Shown in pieces: positions 8,392-17,630 of a stretch of 60,996 bases of DNA; the stretch's first letter is position 1; every line of letters begins with the position of its first letter. A model generated the notes under the pieces. That model saw nothing but the letters and a program-made list of their open reading frames with translations, searched no databases and was not told where the DNA came from. A program made the translations under genes and the position numbers. The stretch lies in contig VFFT01000060.1 in NCBI GenBank assembly GCA_009392775.1, positions 1-60,996 on the forward strand, given 5' to 3'. This DNA comes from SAR202 cluster bacterium. GTDB taxonomy: Bacteria; Chloroflexota; Dehalococcoidia; UBA3495.

Positions 8392-10710
8392 TTACGGTTG
8401 CAAAGTCTGGTGGTGTTGCGAATTGGCTATTATTCCCTGCCAGTTGTAGTACATAGGTATCATTTCCAGATTTTGCCAGGCCGCGGATTGATCATAGTAG
8501 TGTGGGCTGTTCGGAATCCCTGATGCACCCAACGGGACTGCCCATAGTGAATTATCCCAATCCGATAAATCGTAAGCGTAACGAGCCACGGAGAGACTGG
8601 TCACCCTCGCCGGGTTCGCTGGAGCATAGCTTCCGGCGAGCGGAGTATCTCCGTCTCCGCTAACAGACATTTTAGGCGGGTTCAGGACTTCAGCCAACTC
8701 TGGGTGTATAGGACTCAATGTGTGAGTTGGTTCTGCTTTGTGGATATTCCCCCAAGCCCAACTAGAGGGATCAGTCCCTAGAGTTTTACTAACTGTGTCT
8801 ACGGTTTTAGAGAGATTGCGCGACAGCACATCGGACCAGGTCTGGTCGACTGGCAGAAGATCGACCTTATCCTGGCTCATGTGCTCTGTTACCAGACCCT
8901 TAAAGCGGTTTAAGAATGTCACTCTTCCACGGTCTGTGGGGTCCCAGACCAGGGTGTAGAGTGTTTGCCCAACATTATGTATCAATAGTTCTTCGATGAC
9001 GTGGTCTCGTAGGATGCTATAGAGCGTGGGAGCCACTAGGTCTTTATCCATATTACAGTTCCACGCCTGTAACAACTCTATTGCTTGGGTAATATCGTTT
9101 TCAGCTTTGTCTAATCTACAAACTTTATCACGAAAAACTGAGGCCGGTATTGATTCTTTGTCGGAGTGAATGTTTTTCATATCCCCTAATTGGTGAGAAG
9201 AACTCTGGATTAGATGATGATTAATCCTTTCAATACGATAGCCGAGAGCAAAGTCGATACCGATAAAATAGGGATACTCATCTCCGATCGGCTTATTATT
9301 GGCCGTAGAGATAAATCCATTGGGTGGGTTAGTCTGGGATGGCAGCTCGTCAAACGGTATCCGGCCGGTCCAGTCGTATTGAGTGTCCCATCCTGGGACC
9401 GGTGTCAGCCCGTTTTGTCTTGGTCTGATCGGAATATGTCCTCTACAGAAATAACCAATATTACCTTCGGTATCCGCCATGAGTAGATTGTTACAGGGGT
9501 CCTCCCAGTCGCGTAGAGATAATTTGAGCTCATTTATGTTTTTAGAGATGAGCATTTTATGCAGTGTTTCCGCCCATGTGGTGGGCCCATCTGTGGCGGT
9601 ATATCTTAGGGCTAGTCCAAAGCCATCTTGAGGTGACCCAGAAATTATGGGGCCATGTTCAGTGCTCCATACAGTTAGGCATTCGGTTCCGTGGTCCCGA
9701 ATGGTGAGCACCTCTTCGGATTGGGCAACATTCCCCCAGCCATTATGGGTTCGGTAGAGACGTGAATCGTTAGGATCAAATTCTTCCAGATATATATCCT
9801 GATAATCGGCAAACGTATGAGTTACCGACCATGCAACGGTTTCATTATGGCCGAAATGTGGGAAGGCAGGGATTCCTGGGAAGGACAGCCCGATTACGTC
9901 GAATTCGGGGCATGTTATATGGTTTTGATAATAAACGTTAGGTGTATCTAGCGCTCGGTGGGAGTCACCAGCGAGAATGGGTAATCCTGTGTCAGTATGG
10001 GATCCCGATATTACCCAGCTATTACTCCCCGAATCTGATTCATGGTTTGTATTTAATATGCTCATGGCCTGTGCAAGGTCTTCCGTTAAACTGGATAACA
10101 CGGCGGTGTATCTTTGTTCGGGCGGAAGGATAAGAAACTCAGAGTCTCTGTATTCCGGAAATAAAGTCGCTGTTTTATCAGGCCCAAGTTCTTGTAGCAA
10201 CTTGTAACGCCAGAGTTTTGACTCGAATACGCCCATTAGAATATGGCGTATTTTATAGATTATAAGGCCATGCCACGGCTCCCAGGTCTCCGGTTGAAAA
10301 TCACACAAGGCATATTCTGGGGGTAAAGATGTGGTTGTTTGAATAAATGCGTTCACTCCGCTAGCATATGCTTGAAATATTGTTTTAGAGTGTTGGTCTA
10401 GCCCATTATAGTCTTGTTCTGCACTTTTCCTTAGGCCGAACCTGCGTACTGTTTTGTCGTGTTCTCTCGCCGCTATGCCGGCGACCTCGGCCCATCTCCC
10501 TGATCCTCTGAGTCGATCGTATTCCATTTGCCAGAGCCTATCCTGGGCGGTTACAAACCCCTGTCCAAAATAGGCGTCGAGGGTGGAGTGTGCACGAACA
10601 TGAGGGATTCCATACGAATCGCGAAATATTTCCACTTGTCCCTTTAATCCTGAGACCCTGATGGTCCCATCGAGTTCAGGGAGATTGGGATTTAGTTTTA
10701 AGGGATTCAT
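8392..10710 (-). CDS. penicillin acylase-family Ntn hydrolase
   Basis: A 772-residue member of the penicillin/cephalosporin acylase family, whose precursor cleaves itself to expose a catalytic Ser at the N-terminus of the beta chain and then hydrolyses amides. The alpha-chain start has EIFRDSYGIPHVRAHSTLDAYF and GFVTAQDRLWQMEYDRLRGSG. The beta-chain start is in DSGSNSWVISG, with the Ser of S-N-S-W as the expected nucleophile. FPGIPAFPHFGHNETVAWS follows, as in family members. The ATG at 10710 is preferred over an in-frame TTG at 10713. No signal peptide is visible, although many relatives are exported. The substrate may be an N-acyl amino acid or lactone; this is not decided here. Confidence 0.88.
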   Translation of the reverse strand: MNPLKLNPNLPELDGTIRVSGLKGQVEIFRDSYGIPHVRAHSTLDAYFGQGFVTAQDRLWQMEYDRLRGSGRWAEVAGIAAREHDKTVRRFGLRKSAEQDYNGLDQHSKTIFQAYASGVNAFIQTTTSLPPEYALCDFQPETWEPWHGLIIYKIRHILMGVFESKLWRYKLLQELGPDKTATLFPEYRDSEFLILPPEQRYTAVLSSLTEDLAQAMSILNTNHESDSGSNSWVISGSHTDTGLPILAGDSHRALDTPNVYYQNHITCPEFDVIGLSFPGIPAFPHFGHNETVAWSVTHTFADYQDIYLEEFDPNDSRLYRTHNGWGNVAQSEEVLTIRDHGTECLTVWSTEHGPIISGSPQDGFGLALRYTATDGPTTWAETLHKMLISKNINELKLSLRDWEDPCNNLLMADTEGNIGYFCRGHIPIRPRQNGLTPVPGWDTQYDWTGRIPFDELPSQTNPPNGFISTANNKPIGDEYPYFIGIDFALGYRIERINHHLIQSSSHQLGDMKNIHSDKESIPASVFRDKVCRLDKAENDITQAIELLQAWNCNMDKDLVAPTLYSILRDHVIEELLIHNVGQTLYTLVWDPTDRGRVTFLNRFKGLVTEHMSQDKVDLLPVDQTWSDVLSRNLSKTVDTVSKTLGTDPSSWAWGNIHKAEPTHTLSPIHPELAEVLNPPKMSVSGDGDTPLAGSYAPANPARVTSLSVARYAYDLSDWDNSLWAVPLGASGIPNSPHYYDQSAAWQNLEMIPMYYNWQGIIANSQHHQTLQP

Positions 10711-10846
10711 CAAACCTCGATCCTGTAATTTCGTACAGTGTGTTTTGTATATTTACTAGATCATATCATCCTCTAAACCATTATGGCCGTAATATCTCAG
10801 GAGTGGTAAAGTACACGAACTTCAATCAAATAGGTGAGAAAAAATT

Positions 10847-12505
10847 ATGAGTATAGATGTTGCTACTGGTATTGTTCGTATATTGAAGCAAGAAGGAATC
10901 GAGTGGGTATCAACTTTTCCGGTTTGCCGGGTAAACAATGCACTGGGACAGGAAGGTGTACCCATGGTTATGATGCGTGATGATAGATATGCTGTCGCAC
11001 TAGCCGATGCTTTCTCGAGAATCACTGCAGGCCAGCGCATTGGAGTATGCACTTTTCAAGGAGGCGTGAATGCGGCGGGCATGCAGTATGCGTACGCTGG
11101 AATGGCCCAAGCCTATGAGGACGGTACTCCAGTTCTCTGTATTACTGATGGCGTTCCCATCGGTGGCTCTCAAAACAGTCAATACGATGTCGTTTCTGCA
11201 ATGAAGACTGTGTCTAAATGGTTCGGCTATATCGATAAGCCCGAACGGGTCCCTGAGTTTATGAGGCGGGCATTTACGATGCTTAGGAGTGGCAGTCCTG
11301 GACCTGTGATCTTAGCAGTTCCTGATCCGACAGCGCTTTACGATGAATTGGCGGATCCATATATACCCGTCAAAGGGTGGAAAACGGTCCCGGATCCTGA
11401 TGATGTTAAATCTGCGGCCCAGGTTATCACACAGGCTAAATCTCCATTAATCTATGCCGGCGAAGGCATAGTCTATGGGCAAGCATCAGCTGAGTTAGTT
11501 GAGTTTGCAGAATTAACGAATGCACCGGTTGTGAGTACTCTGAAGGGGAAGGGAGTATTTCCTGAAAGTCATCCATTATTTGTTGGTGTGCGTGGGGATC
11601 ATGTGACTAAGTATCTGACAGACAGTGATCTGATATTTGCTGTAGGGTCTAGCTTGTCCCCGGGACGCTTCAGCCACGGTATACCGAATGCTGTAGGGAA
11701 AACTATTGTTCATTGCAATATAAATGAACTACATGTGAACAAGGCTTATCCTACTGCGCACGCCGTTATCGGTGATAGTAAATTTGTTCTAAAAGCACTA
11801 ATAGAAGAGATTAAGTCATCCGGAAAGAGAATTTCAGATTCAGATAAAAAGAAAGTTCATAACGAGGTTAAGTCAGCGAAGGACGACGGATTAGCGCAGT
11901 ACAATGACGTGATGATCTCAAACGAGACCCCCATCAATCCCTATCGAGTGTATGGGGATCTTATGAAGACACTCGATCCGCAAAAGTCGTTTGTAACTCA
12001 TGAATCCGGTAATACGAGAGACCAGCTTAGCACTGTTTATCAAACAGAGATTCCCCGTGGGTTTCTCGGATGGGGGAATGTTTCCACTTTAGGGTTTGGG
12101 TTAGCCGGTGCGTTGGCCTCAAAACTGGCTCATCCTGATAGGTCTGCTGTAGTAGTCACTGGAGAAGCTGGGCTCGGTTATATGTTAGGCAATTTGGAAG
12201 TGCCATTACGAGAAAAATTGGGAATAACTGTGGTCCATATAAGTAACGGTGGATTTGCTGGTTACGGACCCGGGTTTTGGGGGCCCGGTCACGACCCGTT
12301 CACACATTCCGTGCTAGGTTACGACGAAGTAGATATGTCGAAGGTTATAGGGCAATTGGGCTTCCATAGTGAACGCATTTCAGATCCTAGTGATGTCATT
12401 CCAGCTATTCAGCGAGCGCTTGAAGCAAATGAATCTGGACAGCCTTCTTATATTGAGTTTATTTGTAGTCAATATCCGGTCTATGGACAGTGGGTAGGAC
12501 GCTAA
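10847..12505 (+). CDS. ThDP-dependent enzyme, acetolactate synthase-like, with altered catalytic motifs
   Basis: The 552-residue product has the three-domain plan of ThDP 2-oxo-acid decarboxylases and carboligases: Pyr domain (1-170), central domain (185-325) and PP domain (365-552). The usual R-H-E of the Pyr domain is R44-D45-D46, so the Glu that activates ThDP is replaced by Asp. In the PP domain the GDG metal motif reads G439-E440-A441, though Asn467 in SNGGF is kept. Both changes make ordinary ThDP chemistry uncertain. AGGTGAG precedes the ATG by about 9 nt. It converges on another ThDP gene across a hairpin terminator. It may catalyse a specialised 2-oxo or acyl-CoA reaction, or serve a non-catalytic role. 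Confidence 0.82.
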   Translation: MSIDVATGIVRILKQEGIEWVSTFPVCRVNNALGQEGVPMVMMRDDRYAVALADAFSRITAGQRIGVCTFQGGVNAAGMQYAYAGMAQAYEDGTPVLCITDGVPIGGSQNSQYDVVSAMKTVSKWFGYIDKPERVPEFMRRAFTMLRSGSPGPVILAVPDPTALYDELADPYIPVKGWKTVPDPDDVKSAAQVITQAKSPLIYAGEGIVYGQASAELVEFAELTNAPVVSTLKGKGVFPESHPLFVGVRGDHVTKYLTDSDLIFAVGSSLSPGRFSHGIPNAVGKTIVHCNINELHVNKAYPTAHAVIGDSKFVLKALIEEIKSSGKRISDSDKKKVHNEVKSAKDDGLAQYNDVMISNETPINPYRVYGDLMKTLDPQKSFVTHESGNTRDQLSTVYQTEIPRGFLGWGNVSTLGFGLAGALASKLAHPDRSAVVVTGEAGLGYMLGNLEVPLREKLGITVVHISNGGFAGYGPGFWGPGHDPFTHSVLGYDEVDMSKVIGQLGFHSERISDPSDVIPAIQRALEANESGQPSYIEFICSQYPVYGQWVGR

Positions 12506-12512
12506 TATTATG

Positions 12513-12546
12513 AGCAATCTGGTACATCAATATGTACCAGATTGCT
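12513..12546. terminator. bidirectional hairpin terminator
   Basis: A perfect 15-bp inverted repeat (AGCAATCTGGTACAT and its complement) with a 4-nt CAAT loop sits midway between two convergent ThDP genes, 7 bp after one stop and 14 bp before the other. No long T-run flanks it, but the position and stem length support termination on both strands. Confidence 0.75.
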
Positions 12547-12560
12547 GTTGGTTCTGTTTA

Positions 12561-14231
12561 TTATAGTGACCCGTCTATTATCATATCTAACAGCGCTGGA
12601 CCTGGTGTTGCGAGGGCTTTTTCTAGGGCTGGTTTGATCTCTTCTGGACGGGTGACTCGTTGACTGGGTACTCCCATACTTTCGGCAATCGCGGCCATAT
12701 CGAATGGTACTCCGAAGTCGGAATACAACAAATTGGCACCTGAGGTCTCCTCCAGTTTCAAGACATCTTTCTGATAAACGTTGAAGTTCGCCTTTAATAT
12801 CCGGTACATGCCGTTGTTACATATGACGAAGGTGCACGGTATTTTGTCATTAGCCGCTGTCCACAACCCTTGGATAGTCATCATTGCACTGCCATCACCG
12901 ATGATGCCGATGACGGGGCGATCAGGATTGGCGCATTGTGTTCCCATTGTGCAACCGATTCCTCCCCCGATGGACTGACCACGGTATCCTCTGATGTCTC
13001 CCCGTTTTTGGGCCTCGAAATAGTGCCGTAGTACTGTTCGGCTACTGACCGAATCATCTACTATGATTGCGTTGCTGGGTATTGAATTGGCAAGCTCAGA
13101 TAGCATCCTAGCTGGAGTCATGGGTATGTGATCCCATTTCGGGAGCATACTATCGTGAAAAGATGCCCTAGAAGCTTTAGACTCAGAGGCAATGGCTATT
13201 GTGCGTTCGAGGTTCTCGTTTATAGCTGATGGTGCTAGCTGTGGCTTTATGCTGGATATTAGTGCGTCGAGTCCCATTTTGCAGTTAGCAAGAATGGGCA
13301 CCTCGGTTGGCTCAGAGCGGCCGGCTCGACCGGGTATCGGGTCAATATGTATGAGTTTGGTATCGGCTCCGAGAATCACGTCTCCCCAATAGAAGAGTTC
13401 TTCAATTGCATCCAATCCGACGGCAATGACGAGATCAACCCGTTCAAGGATAGATCGTTGATCTGCTACTCGTAAAGAGAGTGACCCAAAGAATTGTGGG
13501 TGAGTGGTCGGAAAAGAGACTTCAGCACCCCTGGATTGATATACAGGAATGCCAAGCATTTCCGCTAAAGCGACGGCAGAATCGATTGCATCGTCATCTG
13601 AGACCCTGTCACCTACCATGAGTATCGTCCTGTTAGATTCAAGAACTAACTGTGTAGCAGCTTCGATGCCAGCGGGATCTGGCGGAGTATCGCCATAAAC
13701 TCTCTTGGATGGAACTATGTTCATGTCTGCTGTACCTTCCAAAGCATTGGAAGTGAAACCGACATATACAGGGCCTTTCGGATGTGTGTTGGCTTCGTTA
13801 AACGCACGACGCATGACACTGGGGATTTGATCTGGAGTGCTTAGTTCGACTGCCCATTTAGTGACCGGCCGTACCAGTTCAGCCAGATCAGTTTTCACCT
13901 CATTGATTTTCCGGACATCATAGTTGGCTGAGGTCACTACCATAGGAGTCCCTGTGTTATAGGCATCGAGAATCAATGCTATGCCGTTGGCGAGACCACT
14001 ATCTACATGAAGACTTACAAAAGAAGCTTTGCCAGTGGCACGTGCGTAGGCTTCGCCCATTCCCACTGCAACGCTTTCTTGCAAGGTCAAGATGTACTTA
14101 AATTCTGGGTAATCCCCGAGCATGTCAATGATCGGCCCCTCGCTAGTACCTGGGTTGCCGAATATGTATTCGACTCCTTCTGCTTTAAGCATTTCTAGTA
14201 AGGCCTGTTTGCCGGTCATTTGTGTAGTCAT
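12561..14231 (-). CDS. ThDP-dependent decarboxylase, benzoylformate decarboxylase-like
   Basis: The 556-residue product is a canonical ThDP decarboxylase. The start EGVEYIFGNPGTSEGPIIDML and the catalytic Glu in LQESVAVGMGEAYARATG are those of benzoylformate decarboxylase-like enzymes. The PP-domain motif GIIGDGSAMMTIQGLWTAA and CNNGMYRILK bind Mg-ThDP. It probably decarboxylates an aromatic or branched 2-oxo acid to an aldehyde in the cytoplasm. GGGGAAG stands just before the ATG. A small unknown gene follows by 28 bp on the opposite side of the start (upstream on the minus strand), with an MFS gene before that, so the order MFS, small protein, decarboxylase may be one transcript. Confidence 0.9.
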   Translation of the reverse strand: MTTQMTGKQALLEMLKAEGVEYIFGNPGTSEGPIIDMLGDYPEFKYILTLQESVAVGMGEAYARATGKASFVSLHVDSGLANGIALILDAYNTGTPMVVTSANYDVRKINEVKTDLAELVRPVTKWAVELSTPDQIPSVMRRAFNEANTHPKGPVYVGFTSNALEGTADMNIVPSKRVYGDTPPDPAGIEAATQLVLESNRTILMVGDRVSDDDAIDSAVALAEMLGIPVYQSRGAEVSFPTTHPQFFGSLSLRVADQRSILERVDLVIAVGLDAIEELFYWGDVILGADTKLIHIDPIPGRAGRSEPTEVPILANCKMGLDALISSIKPQLAPSAINENLERTIAIASESKASRASFHDSMLPKWDHIPMTPARMLSELANSIPSNAIIVDDSVSSRTVLRHYFEAQKRGDIRGYRGQSIGGGIGCTMGTQCANPDRPVIGIIGDGSAMMTIQGLWTAANDKIPCTFVICNNGMYRILKANFNVYQKDVLKLEETSGANLLYSDFGVPFDMAAIAESMGVPSQRVTRPEEIKPALEKALATPGPALLDMIIDGSL

Positions 14232-14265
14232 TATCTTCCCCTGTAAAAGTTAGTTAGTGGAGTGG

Positions 14266-14532
14266 CTAGTGGGTGCGCTGCGCGTAGATATTTCTTACTG
14301 TAGTTTCTAGCTCGTGATCAATAAAGTCTAGAGATGGATTTATTTCCATACTCCAATGTAGCATATCGTTGGTTGGGTGAGAGAAAAGAAGAACATAGCT
14401 TTCGTATTCTGTGCCGTCATCATAGGGCTTGATGCCAATTTGCTCGACCGTCACCTCTAGTTCAGGGTCCAATTGGGCCAGGAAGGTGTCAACTCTTTGT
14501 TTCGCTAATTCGTACCAGTCTGTGGGAGTCAT
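14266..14532 (-). CDS. small conserved-looking protein of unknown function (88 aa)
   Basis: A small acidic protein, without signal peptide or membrane segment, begins at an ATG with AGGAGG 5 nt upstream, which strongly supports translation. I do not recognise the family. It is rich in Glu, Asp, Thr and Tyr, with an amphipathic N-terminal helix (WYELAKQRVDTFLAQL) followed by probable beta strands. It sits between the MFS exporter and the decarboxylase on the same strand with short gaps of about 40 bp and 34 bp, so it is likely co-transcribed with them. Confidence 0.7.
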   Translation of the reverse strand: MTPTDWYELAKQRVDTFLAQLDPELEVTVEQIGIKPYDDGTEYESYVLLFSHPTNDMLHWSMEINPSLDFIDHELETTVRNIYAQRTH

Positions 14533-14572
14533 AAGGCCTCCTATCTCCTAGTTGTGTTCGGTAGAGGATCTG

Positions 14573-15835
14573 TCATGAACGGCGTAACTGTGGAGCTACT
14601 AGCATCAGTAGTAACATTAACACAATGCCAATTGTTCCTACCACTACAAGTGTCCGCTCTATCCCAATTCCCTGAGCGATAGCTCCGTTCATTACACTTC
14701 CTAGACTAAATCCTAAAATAGCCATCGACCTGAGGCCCATGACTCGACCCCGGAAAGATAATTCGGTGCTACGGAGAAGAGTGGTTAAGATCATTACTTG
14801 AGAGGAAGCAAATCCTAGTCCTATACAGAACAAATTCAGTAGACTGCCAATAAAGAAAGAGTTAAAGCCAAGAATAATGATAAGGATGTGCCATACAATG
14901 ACCGCTATTATCATGAGCCGTCCCGTCCTTTGCACACTCCCAAGACCTGCGAAAATGAGAGCTCCAGTGAGGGAGCCAATTCCGAATGCCAGCAGTAAGA
15001 TGCCAAGTCCTCCGGCGTCAAGTCCTAGAGATTCTCTAGCGAAAATCGAGACAAGGCTCGTGTGAACGGTCCACCCTGCGATGTTGATCAACACAGCTAC
15101 GAATAGGGTAGCCCATAAGACTTGTTGGCTTTTTACGTAGATTAGCCCTTCTTTTATGGTTGTTAAGACTGAGTATGCTTGTGAAGATAGGTCGCGGCCA
15201 GAAGTTTTAATACCAAGTGCGCAGCCAGCACTTACGAGGTATAGAGCCATTATTAAGCAGTATGCACCGACTGGACCATATAGTTTGTACATGAAAGCGC
15301 CAGTCGGTGGTCCCGCCAGCATGGCTACGTTCATTGCGACAGAATTGAATGCTGCGCCGCTACTGATACGCTCTTTGGGTAATATGTCGGCTATCAATGA
15401 TTGGGACGATGGCATTTGGAAAAGACGTGCGATACCGACTCCCATAGTGATTGCAAATATTGGCCATATGTTTCCGAGTCTGGCAATAGTGGAACCAGAT
15501 TTGGCCTCCTGAATGTACTCAGTCGGTATTAGCATAAGCATTATTAACGCGAGGCCGGCCATGATGAATTGAACTGCAACTAATAGGCGGTTCCTAGCTA
15601 GGCGATCGACCATGGCTCCAGCGTAGAGCGCCAGGAAATTCAGGACCATGCGCGCGCCAGCTATCATGCCAACTAGCACCGGAGAATCTGTTAGCTCAAG
15701 GACATACCAAGCTAATACAGCGGATTCCATTTGTGTTCCAGTTGCTACGAATGTGGTTGACAACCATACAAAGGAGAAATCGCGATATTTAAAAACCTCA
15801 ATTGAGCTAGGTATCCTAAGTTTTCTATTCTTCAC
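14573..15835 (-). CDS. MFS transporter (MFS_3-type exporter, 12 TM)
   Basis: The 420-residue product has about 12 hydrophobic helices and the family layout of small-molecule exporters (FRDFSFVWLSTTFVATGTQM-like N-terminus, then AGAMVDRLARNRLLVAVQ as the loop-2 motif with D-R-x-x-R-N-R). It would sit in the cytoplasmic membrane and move a small solute with protons. The start is GTG at 15835, with TAGGAAA just upstream. It is followed on the same strand by the 88-residue protein and the benzoylformate decarboxylase-like gene. Substrate unknown. Confidence 0.88.
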   Translation of the reverse strand: MKNRKLRIPSSIEVFKYRDFSFVWLSTTFVATGTQMESAVLAWYVLELTDSPVLVGMIAGARMVLNFLALYAGAMVDRLARNRLLVAVQFIMAGLALIMLMLIPTEYIQEAKSGSTIARLGNIWPIFAITMGVGIARLFQMPSSQSLIADILPKERISSGAAFNSVAMNVAMLAGPPTGAFMYKLYGPVGAYCLIMALYLVSAGCALGIKTSGRDLSSQAYSVLTTIKEGLIYVKSQQVLWATLFVAVLINIAGWTVHTSLVSIFARESLGLDAGGLGILLLAFGIGSLTGALIFAGLGSVQRTGRLMIIAVIVWHILIIILGFNSFFIGSLLNLFCIGLGFASSQVMILTTLLRSTELSFRGRVMGLRSMAILGFSLGSVMNGAIAQGIGIERTLVVVGTIGIVLMLLLMLVAPQLRRS

Positions 15836-15870
15836 TTTCCTAGCCTTGGGCTCCTAAATTCTTGTTGGTG

Positions 15871-17139
15871 TTATGCGATGTTCGCATTTGGGAGTCTCTC
15901 TACTTGAACGAGTTCTATCCGTGTATCCGATGCTTGGAGTACGATAAGTTTCATATCATCCTGGATTAGGGTTGTACCACTTTCGGGAACATGGCCGAGA
16001 GTTGCTAGAATGAAACCAGCAAGAGTTTGGTAGTCTCCTTCAGGTAAGCTCAAGTTAAGCTCACTTTGCATCTCGGATATGAGGGTTTGTCCGACTAGTT
16101 CGTACAGTTCTGAGTCAGCTTTAGGCAAGCTTTCTTCCGCAGTATCTGGCATGTCTCCTACTAGCACCTCAAGGAGTTGTTTTGCGGTGGCCAATCCTGC
16201 CAATCCACCAAACTCGTTTATAGCATATACAAGGCCGTGGCGCGATTGTTGCATCTCTCGAAAGGTAGTGCTGATGGTTTTGGTCTCAGGCACAAAGAAA
16301 GGTTGTTTCGCCAGTGTTGTTATATCGGTGTCTTCGGCTATTTCATGGCGACCAAACGACATCATGATATCTTTTGCGGTCAAGGTTCCGATGATGTTTT
16401 CCGGATGGTCTCCGCATACAGGAAACCTGGTATGACTATCTGCAGCGAACAAAGTCAGAAATTCTTCCAGAGTGGTACCGGATTGGATGGCTTTTATTTG
16501 TGGCCTAGGAGTCATCACTTCCCGAATTTGTTTGTCACCGAAATTAAACACTTGTTCTAGGAGTTTGGCCTCATCTTCTTCGACAGCACCTTCTTGCCGA
16601 CCCATATCTATGAGCATACGGAGCTCACCTTCTGTGACGCGATCTTCCTCAGTTGCTTCACGTCCGAAGATAGTCTGAGTTGTGCGTGAGAGCCATTGCA
16701 AAAACAAGATTAACGGATATAACGAATATTCGACCGTTTTCAGTGGCCTGGCATATAAAAAGGTCATCTTTTCAGACTTTTTGACCGCGATGCTCTTTGG
16801 GATGATTTCTCCGAAAATCAGAAGAACAGCAGTTCCTATACCGGTGGCTGCTGCTAGTGCCAAGGGTCCTTCTCCTAACCAACTCACTGCTAAGGCTGTA
16901 ACAAGGGCTGTGAATGCCACGTTGACCAGGTTGTTCCCAAGCAAAATGGTGGATAGTAGTCGATCCGTATTATTGATCATATCTTGGACGCGTTTAGCTC
17001 CCGGGACATTGTTGTTTACTAGATATGTCAATCGAGTTTTTTGGAGAGACAAGAACGCGGCCTCGGAGCTAGAAAAGAAACCTGAGAATAAGACGAATAT
17101 TGCTATTAGAACTATAGTTATTACGATCTCCGCTGGCAC
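15871..17139 (-). CDS. CNNM/CorC-type membrane protein (DUF21-CBS-CorC_HlyC)
   Basis: This 422-residue protein has the full plan of the hemolysin-C/CNNM family: an N-terminal DUF21 domain with about four membrane helices (residues 5-165, with FSGFFSSSEAAFLSLQKTRL), two CBS domains (around 205-330, beginning VMTPRPQIKAIQSG) and a C-terminal CorC_HlyC domain (around 345-415). Family members act in magnesium or cobalt efflux or homeostasis. The start is GTG with GGGAGGTAAGTTT upstream. It precedes a 490-bp non-coding region and lies 36 bp upstream of the MFS gene on the minus strand, so co-transcription is possible. Confidence 0.92.
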   Translation of the reverse strand: MPAEIVITIVLIAIFVLFSGFFSSSEAAFLSLQKTRLTYLVNNNVPGAKRVQDMINNTDRLLSTILLGNNLVNVAFTALVTALAVSWLGEGPLALAAATGIGTAVLLIFGEIIPKSIAVKKSEKMTFLYARPLKTVEYSLYPLILFLQWLSRTTQTIFGREATEEDRVTEGELRMLIDMGRQEGAVEEDEAKLLEQVFNFGDKQIREVMTPRPQIKAIQSGTTLEEFLTLFAADSHTRFPVCGDHPENIIGTLTAKDIMMSFGRHEIAEDTDITTLAKQPFFVPETKTISTTFREMQQSRHGLVYAINEFGGLAGLATAKQLLEVLVGDMPDTAEESLPKADSELYELVGQTLISEMQSELNLSLPEGDYQTLAGFILATLGHVPESGTTLIQDDMKLIVLQASDTRIELVQVERLPNANIA

Positions 17140-17630
17140 AAACTTACCTCCCCGAAATGGTTGCCGGTTTCATAGATATCTCTGTACTGGAGCAACATTG
17201 TATGGGATTGGCGGTATCGGTGACATGATGTCAATCTTATGGAATCTTTATTGGTTGGCGGAGGGGGCGGACGAAAATATCGCCAACCTAATGGGAACAT
17301 CTGGCATAATGGGTATCTGAGCCTGCTAATATCAAGCGTCGCACCGGTAGATCCGCTTGGAGGTATGTTGAGCCAATGTGGCAACGCATTCGGGTCTCCC
17401 AGAAAGTGCGTTGCCTTCAGTAAGAATGTCGGATCCAAAATTGCTCCGTTGTTAGGTGTCGTGGATTTCCTTCTCGTACAGACCTTATCTGAGAGGAGGT
17501 AAAAAAGCAAGCAACGAACATTGACAGTAATCTGTTGGTGATCTATGCTCAATTGTCCGGGTATTGCTTCAGCAACGTGTTCTCCCGGAGAAATTTCAAG
17601 TCTTTAATTGTTTGTGAATGGAGTAATACT
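17140..17630. other. 490-bp non-coding region with two strong hairpins
   Basis: No reading frame here resembles a protein. Two perfect inverted repeats stand out: GGTTGGCG at 17253-17260 pairing with CGCCAACC at 17281-17288 (20-nt loop), and GGCAACGCA at 17380-17388 pairing with TGCGTTGCC at 17407-17415 (18-nt loop). A purine-rich AGAGGAGGT lies at 17492-17500. I looked for the sequence marks of tmRNA, RNase P RNA and SRP RNA and did not find them. It may hold an unknown structured RNA or the control region of the divergent CNNM and DUF35 genes. Confidence 0.4.
17521..17549 (+). promoter_or_regulatory. promoter of the DUF35-thiolase pair
   Basis: A perfect -35 box TTGACA at 17521-17526 is followed by exactly 17 bp and a -10 box TATGCT at 17544-17549 (5 of 6). 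Transcription would begin near 17556, giving a leader of about 75 nt before the start at 17631. Confidence 0.6.

Noticed and set aside
17121..17552. 143-residue minus-strand frame in the non-coding region
   Set aside because: No ribosome site, a composition unlike a real protein (Pro run, scattered Cys and His), and it overlaps the CNNM start.
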